Shown here one piece after another: positions 8,513-15,990 of a stretch of 64,000 nt of DNA. The stretch covers positions 1 to 64,000 of the forward strand of contig CAZKQB010000010.1 of assembly GCA_964554795.1 (NCBI GenBank). The letters run 5' to 3'. Both the position numbers and the translations under genes were made by a program. The DNA is from SFHK01 sp964554795. Its GTDB lineage: Bacteria; Bacillota; Clostridia; Christensenellales; Aristaeellaceae. The notes under the pieces are model-generated. The model had not been told where the DNA came from. It was given only the letters and a program-made list of their open reading frames with translations, and did not search any database. The first letter of the stretch is position 1, and every line of letters starts with the position of its first letter.

Positions 8513-8863
8513 ATGGGAGAAATGATAGATCGGATTGATATGCTTTGTAGAAGAAAAGGCATCAAAAACCTGTTCCAGCTATCGAAAGCCGCAGGAATAC
8601 TGTATTCCACTCTCGACAACATCTATAAAGCGGGTGGCGAGTCGGGTATAAAGTTGCCCACGTTGAAGAAGCTTGCGAACTTTTTAGATGTAACGATGGA
8701 GTACTTGGTCTGCGGCAAGAGTGGCAAGAAGCTCGGAGAGACACTGAGTGAGCAAGCCGTAAACATCGCTATAAAATACGACTCTCTTGATAGATACGGT
8801 CAAACACTGTTGAATATGGTGGCTGACCGCGAAACGGAGAGACTACATTATATCGATGTGTGA
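8513..8863 (+). CDS. XRE-family regulator A
   Basis: A 116-residue protein with an N-terminal helix-turn-helix (about residues 4-65) of the type IDRIDMLCRRKGIKNLFQLS, containing YSTLDNIYKAG in the recognition part. A C-terminal tail carries the IAIKYDSLDRYGQTLLN phrase shared by all four XRE proteins of this island. Gene B follows at once and the two are probably co-transcribed. It is paralogous to A' at 9502. The role is probably DNA-binding regulation within a mobile element; targets are unknown. Confidence 0.85.
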   Translation: MGEMIDRIDMLCRRKGIKNLFQLSKAAGILYSTLDNIYKAGGESGIKLPTLKKLANFLDVTMEYLVCGKSGKKLGETLSEQAVNIAIKYDSLDRYGQTLLNMVADRETERLHYIDV

Positions 8864-8874
8864 GGTGTGGAACA

Positions 8875-9426
8875 GTGAGCATTGGCGAACGTATAAGAGA
8901 AGCGCGAAAGGCAAAAGGCCTCACACAGAAAGAACTGGCCGACTTAATTGGCATCAGCAAAAACACGGTTTGCGGTTACGAAGGCGGCTATAGAGAGCCG
9001 GATGTGCCGCGAATACACGCTTTATCAAAGGCGTTGGGCGTGACTGGTGACTGGCTGATTGAAAACCCATTCGCGGATGAAGCGGAACAACGGAAGAAGG
9101 AAAGGACACTCTGCGAAGTATTGACCCATTATCGCAAGACCAATAATGTATCATTTGATACTTTGTCGGAGCGCACTGAGATACCCAAAAGCACGCTACA
9201 GAAAATTTTCACGGGTGTAACCGTTGACCCCGGCTTTGAAGTAGTGTGCCGAATTGCGACGGGCCTGGGTGTCACAGTAGATATGATAAGCGCAGCCACA
9301 CACGAAACTCCGGCGTTTTCACCTGCCACGCTTGAGATCGCGCAGAAATATGACGATCTCGACGCGCACGGCCAGCACGTTGTCACTATCGTCATCGACG
9401 CTGAACTCGCACGGATACATGAGTAG
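8875..9426 (+). CDS. XRE-family regulator B, with two HTH segments
   Basis: I take the GTG at 8875 (GAGGTG upstream) because the product then starts MSIGERIREARKAKGLTQKE, matching the paralogue at 10138. The first HTH covers about residues 5-60. A second HTH-like segment (TLCEVLTHYRKTNNVSFDTL onward) covers about 82-140 and is absent from B'. The C-terminus carries AQKYDDLDAHGQHVV. The frame stops at a TAG (9424), but 18 further in-frame codons, ASGDVYNEAMRGYLLKQA, closely match the tail of B' before a TAA at 9481. The gene has therefore probably acquired a premature stop, or reads through it. Confidence 0.8.
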   Translation: MSIGERIREARKAKGLTQKELADLIGISKNTVCGYEGGYREPDVPRIHALSKALGVTGDWLIENPFADEAEQRKKERTLCEVLTHYRKTNNVSFDTLSERTEIPKSTLQKIFTGVTVDPGFEVVCRIATGLGVTVDMISAATHETPAFSPATLEIAQKYDDLDAHGQHVVTIVIDAELARIHE

Positions 9427-9501
9427 GCGAGCGGGGACGTATATAATGAAGCAATGCGTGGCTACCTATTGAAGCAAGCGTAAGTGACGGGAAGTGATGA
9501 A

Positions 9502-9867
9502 ATGGGTATCTTGGACAGAATCAATTTGCTTGCGAAAAACAAAGGGATCAAGAATATGAGCCAATTATCAAAAGTTACCGGCATACCATACTCTACGCTT
9601 GACCACCTTTATAAAACGAACGGTGAGGCTGACATAAAGCTTCCGACGCTCCGCAAGCTGGCTGAAAATCTTGGCGTATCGATGGGGTATCTCGCGAACG
9701 GTGGTGTTACTGGACGAGTCGACACGTTGTCCGAAAAAGCCTATCAGGTTGCGGTGAGGTACGGCCGTCTGGACGAAGATGGTCAATCGCTCGTTGACTG
9801 TGTGATAGACCATGAACTCAGGCGTCTACATTATATAGAGTTAGATGCAAACGTGGACGCACAATAA
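9502..9867 (+). CDS. XRE-family regulator A' (paralogue of A)
   Basis: A 121-residue protein starting MGILDRINLLAKNKGIKNMS; an in-frame GTG at 9484 is less likely because GGGAAG precedes the ATG at good distance. The HTH covers about residues 4-62 (IPYSTLDHLYKTNGEADIKL), then YQVAVRYGRLDEDGQSLVD and a RLHYIEL end like A. It lies just after the extended end of gene B. It is evidence for tandem duplication of an A-B regulator pair. Confidence 0.85.
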   Translation: MGILDRINLLAKNKGIKNMSQLSKVTGIPYSTLDHLYKTNGEADIKLPTLRKLAENLGVSMGYLANGGVTGRVDTLSEKAYQVAVRYGRLDEDGQSLVDCVIDHELRRLHYIELDANVDAQ

Positions 9868-9889
9868 GCCCGGTTGCCCGGACTATCCA

Positions 9890-9964
9890 TCAACGACGAA
9901 GGTATACAACATTTTCATTCTGTAGCTTGTGAATCGCTTTCTGCCCGAGCAGGTTTGCGTACAT
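9890..9964 (-). CDS. Small minus-strand ORF (24 aa)
   Basis: On the minus strand a consensus-like promoter (10043-10015) is followed by AAAGAGGTG and an ATG at 9964. The frame gives MYANLLGQKAIHKLQNENVV and four more residues before TGA at 9890. No family is recognised. It could be a real small gene, or the start of a lost longer gene in the island. It is transcribed toward the 3' end of A', so the transcript could also act as antisense. Confidence 0.4.
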   Translation of the reverse strand: MYANLLGQKAIHKLQNENVVYLRR

Positions 9965-10014
9965 CGCTTTCATCACCTCTTTCTTTATCCAATAGCTCGT
10001 GTACCGTGATGCTG

Positions 10015-10043
10015 ATTATACTAATATTACGTGGACTAGTCAA
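10015..10043 (-). promoter_or_regulatory. Minus-strand promoter between A' and B'
   Basis: TTGACT (10043-10038) and TATAAT (10020-10015) on the minus strand with 17 bases between. It is divergent from the B' promoter at 10086, the layout of a lysogeny control region. Confidence 0.75.
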
Positions 10044-10085
10044 TAGTTTTTTTGGAAAAAAGTTTTCAATATGAGGTAGCTTTTC

Positions 10086-10114
10086 TTGACAGCGGCGGTG
10101 CGGGGGATTATAAT
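10086..10114 (+). promoter_or_regulatory. Promoter of XRE gene B'
   Basis: TTGACA at 10086-10091 and TATAAT at 10109-10114 with a 17-base spacer, followed by GAGGTGAGAGAC and the ATG at 10138. Confidence 0.9.
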
Positions 10115-10137
10115 GTAGGCAACGAGGTGAGAGACAT

Positions 10138-10549
10138 GAGCATTGGCGACCGAATCAAAGAGGCACGGAAGGCGAGAGGCTTTACGCAGAAAGAACTTGC
10201 AGACTTAATTGGGACAAGCAAGAATACAATCTGCAATTATGAAGGCGGATACCGTGAGCCGGATGTTGTAAAGATTAATGCTTTGTCTAAAGCGTTGGGC
10301 GTGACCGGAGATTGGATTATCGAAAGTCCATTCGCGGACGAGATGGAGCGGCAGAAGAAAGAACCCAATCTAAGTTCTGAAGCCCTTGAAGTCGCACGCG
10401 ATTATGATTCGCTCGACCTTCGCGGCAAGACCATCGTTCGCGGCGTGCTGGACTTGGAATGTGACTTCATTCGGCGCATGAGTGCGGGGGATGTGTATAC
10501 TGAAGCAATACGTGCCCACCTCGCACAGCACGAAAAGAAACCCGGCTGA
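10138..10549 (+). CDS. XRE-family regulator B' (paralogue of B)
   Basis: A 136-residue protein starting MSIGDRIKEARKARGFTQKE. The ATG at 10138 has GAGGTG in front and the start matches gene B; the frame is open further upstream, but that would run through the promoter. The HTH covers about residues 5-60, followed by DWIIESPFADEMERQKKE. The shared tail is VARDYDSLDLRGKTIVRGVL, then SAGDVYTEAIRAHLAQ, which gene B has only after its TAG. Probably the original repressor of the decayed element. Confidence 0.85.
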
Positions 10550-10561
10550 GCCGGGCACGTA

Positions 10562-10711
10562 TTATTGAAGCAAGCGCACGACATTTGCGCTGGGCATGGG
10601 ACTGGTGTTGACCCACACAATCCCCTCCAAGTAATCAATGATACGCAGGACTTCCGGGTTAAGCTCAACGTGGACGCGTTCGAATTTGTGCCAATTGCGA
10701 CGGGTTTTCAT
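10562..10711 (-). CDS. Small minus-strand protein (49 aa), unknown
   Basis: ATG at 10711 is preceded on the minus strand by TAGGAGG at good spacing and, further up, a TATAAT at about 10750. The frame reads MKTRRNWHKFERVHVELNPE and ends IVWVNTSPMPSANVVRLLQ before TAA at 10562. It is too short for standard ORF cut-offs. The ribosome site is among the best of the island, so I consider it real; the function is unknown. It converges with B'. Confidence 0.6.
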   Translation of the reverse strand: MKTRRNWHKFERVHVELNPEVLRIIDYLEGIVWVNTSPMPSANVVRLLQ

Positions 10712-10793
10712 TTTGGTAACCTCCTATAGCTTTTTTTCACGGAAATTATAGGAAATCCGCAGACGATGCGCAATACTGAATCCAATTTAAAGA

Positions 10794-10990
10794 ATTTGCC
10801 GGGAAACCGGCATAGCCACGGTAATCCACGAGGTCAGGCATACATATATTTCAATTGTCAAGGTTGACGTACTGCTGGAACCGCTGAAAACAATGATAGG
10901 CCATCCACTAACTTTGACACGATTCAGACATACGGACACGAAACAGAAGGTGAAGTGGCGCGAAACGCGCACATGGTCGAAGAAGCTTTT
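10794..10990 (+). pseudogene. C-terminal remnant of a tyrosine recombinase (integrase)
   Basis: One frame contains HEVRHTYISI, then LKTMIGHPLTLT, which is the His-x-x-Arg box and the following Gly-His of phage integrases. The expected catalytic tyrosine stretch reads TRFRHTDTKQK, without the usual Tyr-Ala/Thr-His phrase. The N-terminal and catalytic Arg I parts are absent. It is a decayed integrase end and supports reading 8.28-11.1 kb as the remains of an integrated element. Confidence 0.6.
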
Positions 10991-11134
10991 AAACGTGTAC
11001 TTTAACGTGTACTCCACCTTTTCAAACCTTCAAAAAGTCAAGCAAATGCTGGAAAAATTGAATATTGACAATGGAAGAAATGTATCAGTTTGCATCCGAC
11101 AGCCGATTCGAAACGCATAACTCTTGATAGTACC

Positions 11135-12468
11135 TGCCTGGCAGTGCTCCTTTCCTATCGAAGCTCCCGCCCCATCATGCGCATTCTGGGCACGGTCATG
11201 GGTTATATGCAGCAGGAACGACTGCCCCGACAGCTGCTCCGGCACCAAAACGCCTATCAGTATCTGGACAGCTTCGTCCATGGCGCGCAGAATCGGTTCA
11301 AGGATTATGAGGATCTGCTCACGTCGCAGGAAAACGAGCTACGTCGGCACACGTTTCAGGCGCTGCTGCACATACGCAGATTGATGACGAGGAGCTTATG
11401 CGCGCGAGGCGCTATTTGGTCAATTTCCCATGTGACTATCGACTGATTCATATTGCGCTCACGTTCGACGGCGAGATGGATTTGGAGCGGTATTCCTCTT
11501 TGCAGGTGGTGCTGTTGTCCATTGTGAACAAGGAGCTGCCCTGCGCGATTGCTCAGTTTATGGGAAACAGCTTGTTTGCCGTGATCGATGCAAATCTTTC
11601 GCGTGAAGTGCTGGAAAACGCGCTTCTGCGGGTGCGCGCCGCCATTGAACGCACGGACAGCGTGCATAGCCGCATCGTCGTCGGAAGCGCCATGAGCGGC
11701 ATGGAGACGCTGGGTCAGGCACGCAAGCGCACGCAGATTCTTCTGCGCTCCACGATGAATCTCGTAATTTACGCGGAGGATTGGGCATGGGATGCTTCTG
11801 CGCTGAACGCTGCGGGCGTGTCGCTGAGCGCGCAGAGGTTCTATCACTGCCTGGTCAACGCCGACGCGAATGGCGCCGCCGCTATTTTGCGCGATACCGC
11901 CCGCTCCGCAGGGCAGGCCGGCATGCTGACGGAAAGCTATGCGGCATATCTGTTCTATTCATTTCTGGGGCCGGTGCTTCGCTTGCGGGATGAAATGGGC
12001 AAAATGGGTGTAGCAGAGGGCGCGCTCCCTGAATTTGATCCGACTGCAAACGTAGAAACGCTGTTTGCGCCAATTGAGGCGTATGTCCGTTGGGCGGCAG
12101 CGCTCATTCAGGCGAGCCGCGAGCGTGAGACCAATGAGATTTCTGCCCGAGTCGTTGCATTTGTGGATGAGAATCTGTCGGACAGCGAGCTGTGTGCGGC
12201 CTCTGCAGCAACACAGTTGGGCATGACCGAAAACGAAATAAAGAAAGCCATGCTGCGCGCCACGGGGAAAACGTTCTTTGATTATATCGATACCGAGCGC
12301 ATGCGCAGGGTGAGGGAGGCGTTACTTTCAACGGAGCTATCGGTGAGCGAGATCATGGCGCAGTGCGGCTATCATTCGCTCAATACGCTGTATAAGGCGT
12401 TCAAGCGTACCTATGGCGTGTCGCCCAAGCAGATGCGTGAACAGATGAAAAAGGAGAAAACGGAATGA
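11135..12468 (+). pseudogene. YesN-type AraC sensor-regulator, 5'-truncated and frameshifted
   Basis: The second frame (from about 11398) carries a 356-residue product whose last 95 residues form an AraC HTH pair (MRRVREALLSTELSVSEIMA, ending YKAFKRTYGVSPKQMREQMK). Upstream, a different frame gives LAVLLSYRSSRPIMRIL, the membrane exit and linker of YesN-type receptors, then QRLNRFKDYEDLL-like helical sequence up to FQALLH. The frames join only if one base is added or removed near 11370. The sensor half is missing. Full relatives are about 700-750 residues and control nearby sugar ABC transporters, which fits the truncated LplC permease at 7.6 kb. Confidence 0.7.
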
Positions 12469-13226
12469 ATGCATTTTTAATGGTAGGACAATCTAACATG
12501 TCGGGCCGAGGCAGCCTGAAGGAGCTTCCGGACATTTCTAACCCGCATGTGCGGGTGTGGCGCGGCAATGGCTGGGAAACGGCGGTCGAGCCCGTCGTGC
12601 GCGACAAGCCCACAATTGCCGCTGCAGGCATGGGGCTTGCGTTTGGAACGAGCGTATATATGATGACGGGCGAGAATGTCGGCCTGATTCCTTGCTCGCT
12701 GGGCGGCTCCCGCCTTCTGGAATGGATGCCGGGCGAAGGGCTGTTTGAAGCCGCAGTGGCTGAAACGGCCAGAGCGCTTGAGAGCGGCGCACGTCTGGCG
12801 GGAATCCTGTGGCATCAGGGAGAAAGCGACAGCCGAGAAATCGAATCGGCGCTGACCTACGCAAAACAGCTGCGCGTAATCATGACTGCGCTGATTGCCC
12901 GCATCCGCGAAGCAGCGGGCGGGGACGCGCGCGTGAATGCGCCGCTGCCGGTGCTGGTCGGGGAGTTGGGCGACTACCTGGACGGAAACGCCGACAGCCT
13001 ATACCATCGCGAAATCAACGCACAGCTGGCCAAGTTTGCTGCGCTGCATCCCGAATATGCGCTTGTAGCCGCGCATGACCTGCCCGACAGGGGCGACCGG
13101 CTGCACTTTTCGGCGCATGCGCAAAGAAGGCTGGGCATTCGCTACGCCTGCGCATGGATGGATACAGTGACGGCGCTTTCGCTGCGCGAGGAAATCTGTG
13201 CGCCTGTGAAGGCGGAATACGTGTAA
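12465..13226 (+). CDS. SASA-family carbohydrate acetylesterase
   Basis: A 253-residue esterase of the sialate O-acetylesterase (SASA/DUF303) type. The nucleophile motif GQSNM is at residues 8-12, the block WHQGESD lies mid-protein, and DRLHFS near the C-terminus provides the Asp-His pair. There is no signal peptide, so it should act in the cytoplasm on imported acetylated sugars. Its ATG overlaps the stop of the araC remnant by four bases (ATGA). With the isomerase that follows it forms a small carbohydrate-use operon. Confidence 0.85.
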   Translation: MNAFLMVGQSNMSGRGSLKELPDISNPHVRVWRGNGWETAVEPVVRDKPTIAAAGMGLAFGTSVYMMTGENVGLIPCSLGGSRLLEWMPGEGLFEAAVAETARALESGARLAGILWHQGESDSREIESALTYAKQLRVIMTALIARIREAAGGDARVNAPLPVLVGELGDYLDGNADSLYHREINAQLAKFAALHPEYALVAAHDLPDRGDRLHFSAHAQRRLGIRYACAWMDTVTALSLREEICAPVKAEYV

Positions 13227-13242
13227 ATGGAGGAAATCGGGT

Positions 13243-14103
13243 ATGAAGGCATGCGTTACCTCGCGCATTCTGAACCGTCGTGCGGACGGAACACCGGTTT
13301 TGTTCGAAGAGGTGGTTGCCTTTGCGAAGGAAGCGGGCTTTGAGGAGTTTGACATGACTCTGCCCGCCCGGCTGTATTTGCGGGAGGATTGGCAGCGGGA
13401 GCTGGAAGCGCGCGGAGAGGCGGTTGCGAAGGCTGGTATGTGCGTGAAATACGTGCACCTGCCCTATGATTACCCGGTTGCCGGAGACGAAGAGGGCTGG
13501 AAGCGATACGATGAAGCCGTGCGCCGCGGGATCGACTGGACGCGGCGGTATGGCGCGGATTGCGCGGCCATTCATCCACGCACGTTTATGACGGAAAGTT
13601 ATGACTCGGAAAGGGAATATGCGGACGCGATTGCGTTTTTGCGTCCATTCTGCGAATATGCCCACGGAGCAGGCGTCGCGTTGGCCATTGAGATTATGCG
13701 CGGCGCGGGTAAAAGCGCGCCCGCGCGGATCCGCCGCTTCGGCACGGATACCGACGATCTGCTTCGAGTGGCGGACGCGCTGGACGAGGGTGTCTGCTGG
13801 GACACGGGGCATGCGCAAATTTCGATGCAGGATCCCTACCGTTCCATCCTTCGCGTCGGAAAACGGCTACGTATGGTGCACGTGAATGACAATTTCGGCG
13901 AGGACGATGTGCATCTGGCTCCGTTCCTCGGGGAAATTCTGTGGGATGATGTGCTTCGCGCGTTGCGGGAGGTGGGCTATGACAGCAGCATGAACGTCGA
14001 GGTCACCTGCAGCCGGTTGCCTGAAGAACTCAGAAAGCCGTATGCCGCATATATGGGAGCGGCCTGTCATCATCTGATTGATCGGTTTGAAGGGAAATCC
14101 TGA
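13243..14103 (+). CDS. Sugar phosphate isomerase/epimerase (AP-endonuclease-2-like TIM barrel)
   Basis: A 286-residue TIM-barrel protein of the xylose-isomerase-like family. Metal-ligand candidates sit in the usual places: IEIMRG (Glu), CWDTGHAQ (Asp, His), VHVNDN (His, Asp) and NVEVTCS (Glu). The substrate is not readable. It follows the SASA esterase by 16 bases with GGAGGAAATCGGGT before the ATG, so the two probably act on the same sugar. Confidence 0.85.
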   Translation: MKACVTSRILNRRADGTPVLFEEVVAFAKEAGFEEFDMTLPARLYLREDWQRELEARGEAVAKAGMCVKYVHLPYDYPVAGDEEGWKRYDEAVRRGIDWTRRYGADCAAIHPRTFMTESYDSEREYADAIAFLRPFCEYAHGAGVALAIEIMRGAGKSAPARIRRFGTDTDDLLRVADALDEGVCWDTGHAQISMQDPYRSILRVGKRLRMVHVNDNFGEDDVHLAPFLGEILWDDVLRALREVGYDSSMNVEVTCSRLPEELRKPYAAYMGAACHHLIDRFEGKS

Positions 14104-14592
14104 GTTACGGCTGTCTGCTTCGGCCTGTCAAAAAAAGTCTGTTGCAAATCTTGTGAACGAGGGAGCAGGCGCATCCACCGCGTCTACCCATCCCAAAGGC
14201 GCGGCGCTTGAAGCTTCCATTCGGCCATCCGCGGTCGGCCAGCAGGTCGATTTGAAATCTATTCGAAATTCCAAACTCTTTGCCTGAACTCATCGGATTC
14301 CAGTCGAAAAATCTGCAAGAAAGTGATTTTGTCTCCGAAAAAATGGAAGCATCCTATGAGAAAATCGCGCGAACCCACTGTACACGCCGCTGGGTTCGAT
14401 TGGAATCGAGCTCGTCTGTAGGTTTTCCGACACTCCAAGCATCCACCGGAAGCGCAATTTCGATGGGTGCTTTTACTTTTTTGACAAAAATTTCAAGAAA
14501 AAGTGGAAAGCAACGCATAAATACTGGTCATTCACGCGTAAATATGATAGAATAAAAGACGGACTATAGGAATCACCAAGGGAGGAACGACA
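14104..14592 (+). other. 489-bp intergenic region before the sigma-factor gene
   Basis: No convincing gene on either strand. It holds a terminator-like hairpin (14437-14480). Near 14515-14552 there are two direct copies of ACGC(A/G)TAAATA followed by TAGAAT, which may be the promoter of the sigma-factor operon. If the ECF factor is autoregulated, these repeats are the candidate recognition sequence; this is inference only. Confidence 0.5.
14437..14480 (+). terminator. Probable terminator of esterase-isomerase operon
   Basis: AAGCATCC (14437-14444) pairs with GGGTGCTT (14465-14472), with one G-U pair and a long loop, followed by TTTACTTTTTT. Confidence 0.5.
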
Positions 14593-15144
14593 ATGAGCAA
14601 GCTTGGCGGACAGGAGGCTGGACGGCACTGGGTAGAGGCGCTCTATTGCGACAATTACGGGGCCGTGCAGCGCATGGCGCATGCGCTGTTGGCTGGAAGT
14701 CATTTAGAATCCCTTGCCGAGGACGTGGCACAAGAGGTATTTGTGGATGCGCAGGAGCAGCAGGAGGCACTGGAGCGGCATCCGAATGTACGCGGCTGGT
14801 TGATGCTGACTACGAAGTACAAGTGCTTTAATCTTCTGCGCACACGCAAGCGGGTGCAGGTGATTTACATGGATAAGGCCGAAATGGAATGTCTGGAGGA
14901 CGAGCACTGTGCGTGGCGGCTGCAGAATGCGCTGGAAACGCATCGTTCCCGCGAGGATGTGGAAAAGGCGTTGCAGGCGAACCTGTCGCCGCGCGAACAG
15001 ACGCTTTTTCACCAGCGTTATGAAGAGCATATCGACTGCGAGCAGCTTGCCGAGCGCTACGGCGTAGGCAGGGAGGCCATGCGCCTTCGAATTTATCGCG
15101 TTGAGCAGCATGCCCGAAACGTAATTCATTCTGTTTTTCAATAG
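14593..15144 (+). CDS. ECF-type RNA polymerase sigma factor
   Basis: A 183-residue protein with the sigma-70 region 2 phrase LAEDVAQEVFVDAQEQ and RGWLMLTTKYKCFNLLRTRK (region 2.4). A region 4 HTH follows (LSPREQTLFHQRYEEHIDCE, then LAERYGVGREAMRLRIYRVE). No anti-sigma gene follows; instead the next genes encode exported and membrane redox proteins in the same direction. It probably directs this operon or an envelope or redox stress response. AGGGAGGAACGACA lies before the ATG. Confidence 0.88.
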   Translation: MSKLGGQEAGRHWVEALYCDNYGAVQRMAHALLAGSHLESLAEDVAQEVFVDAQEQQEALERHPNVRGWLMLTTKYKCFNLLRTRKRVQVIYMDKAEMECLEDEHCAWRLQNALETHRSREDVEKALQANLSPREQTLFHQRYEEHIDCEQLAERYGVGREAMRLRIYRVEQHARNVIHSVFQ

Positions 15145-15249
15145 GAAGCGGCGAAAGCTTTCTCGGTATGGAACTTTTTTGAAGAATATCACACTAAATA
15201 AGTAGGATCGATGCTGTTTGAAAAAAGATTCGTGCGGAGGTGAAGCAGA

Positions 15250-15971
15250 ATGAAAAGGCTTCCTGCCATCATGCCTGCATACGCGCTGGCGCTGACGGCG
15301 CTTGTCTGCGCAAGCGCGGAGGATGCGGAGAACGAATGGTACATGCTGGAGGAGGGAGGCCTAAGCATCGCCATTCGTCTGCCCGGCAATGCGACGGATG
15401 GGTTGGACTGGAAATGTGAAATTTCCGCGCCCGGAGTGATGGAGCCGACGGGAAAAGAGCGGCTTTCGGGCGAAAGCGAGGGTTTGACGGGCGTGCCGTT
15501 TATGCGCATGTTCCATTTTGCGGCGAAGGCGGCGAAAGTGGAGCCGTTAGCATGATCTTCCGCTATACGGATGACGACGAGCTTGAAACGAAGTGCACAT
15601 TCGTGCTGGAGACGGTCGTAGATGAAGGCGGTGTTCTTGCGCTGAAATCCATTTATGAGCAGCAAGCGTATGCCAGCTGGTGCGAGACGGACGGCGATAC
15701 CGTGACCGTTTATCTGCCCGCTGGGTGCGAATGGAGCTATGAGGTGCTCGATCCGGAAGCGCTTATCCCTGAGAGGGAGCGCATGGAGCCGGACGGCAGC
15801 CTGGCAGTTTCCTTCCGGCGCGCGGAGGGCGCGTCGGGGAACATTGAGCTGGCCATAACCTGCACGCAGCCCGGAGGCCGAGCGTTGCGGATGCGTACGA
15901 TTACGCTACAGGCAGAAAAGGGCGCTCCGCTTTGTGTAGAGCGCGTGAGCAAACTGAAAACGTTTGAATGA
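15250..15971 (+). pseudogene. Exported chagasin-like (I42-type) domain protein, split by a frameshift
   Basis: The first frame (15250-15555, 101 codons) has a signal peptide ending near CASAEDAE. It then shows the I42 pattern: GLDWKCEISAPGVMEPTGKE, the loop GVPFMRM and the strand FHFAAKAAKVEPLA. The second frame begins at an overlapping ATGA (15552) with MIFRYTDDDEL, which continues the same beta-sheet domain. Adding one base at 15552 fuses both into one 239-residue protein, KVEPLA-MIFRYT. A one-base deletion or assembly error is likelier than two real genes. The second half has extra sequence of unknown type. Confidence 0.6.
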
Positions 15972-15990
15972 GCAACGGAGGAAAAACGGC

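Noticed and set aside
7029..9426. TAG used as a sense codon
   Set aside because: Other intact genes (for example 14593-15144, 31605-31946 and 47600-47974) end in TAG, so general recoding is not supported.
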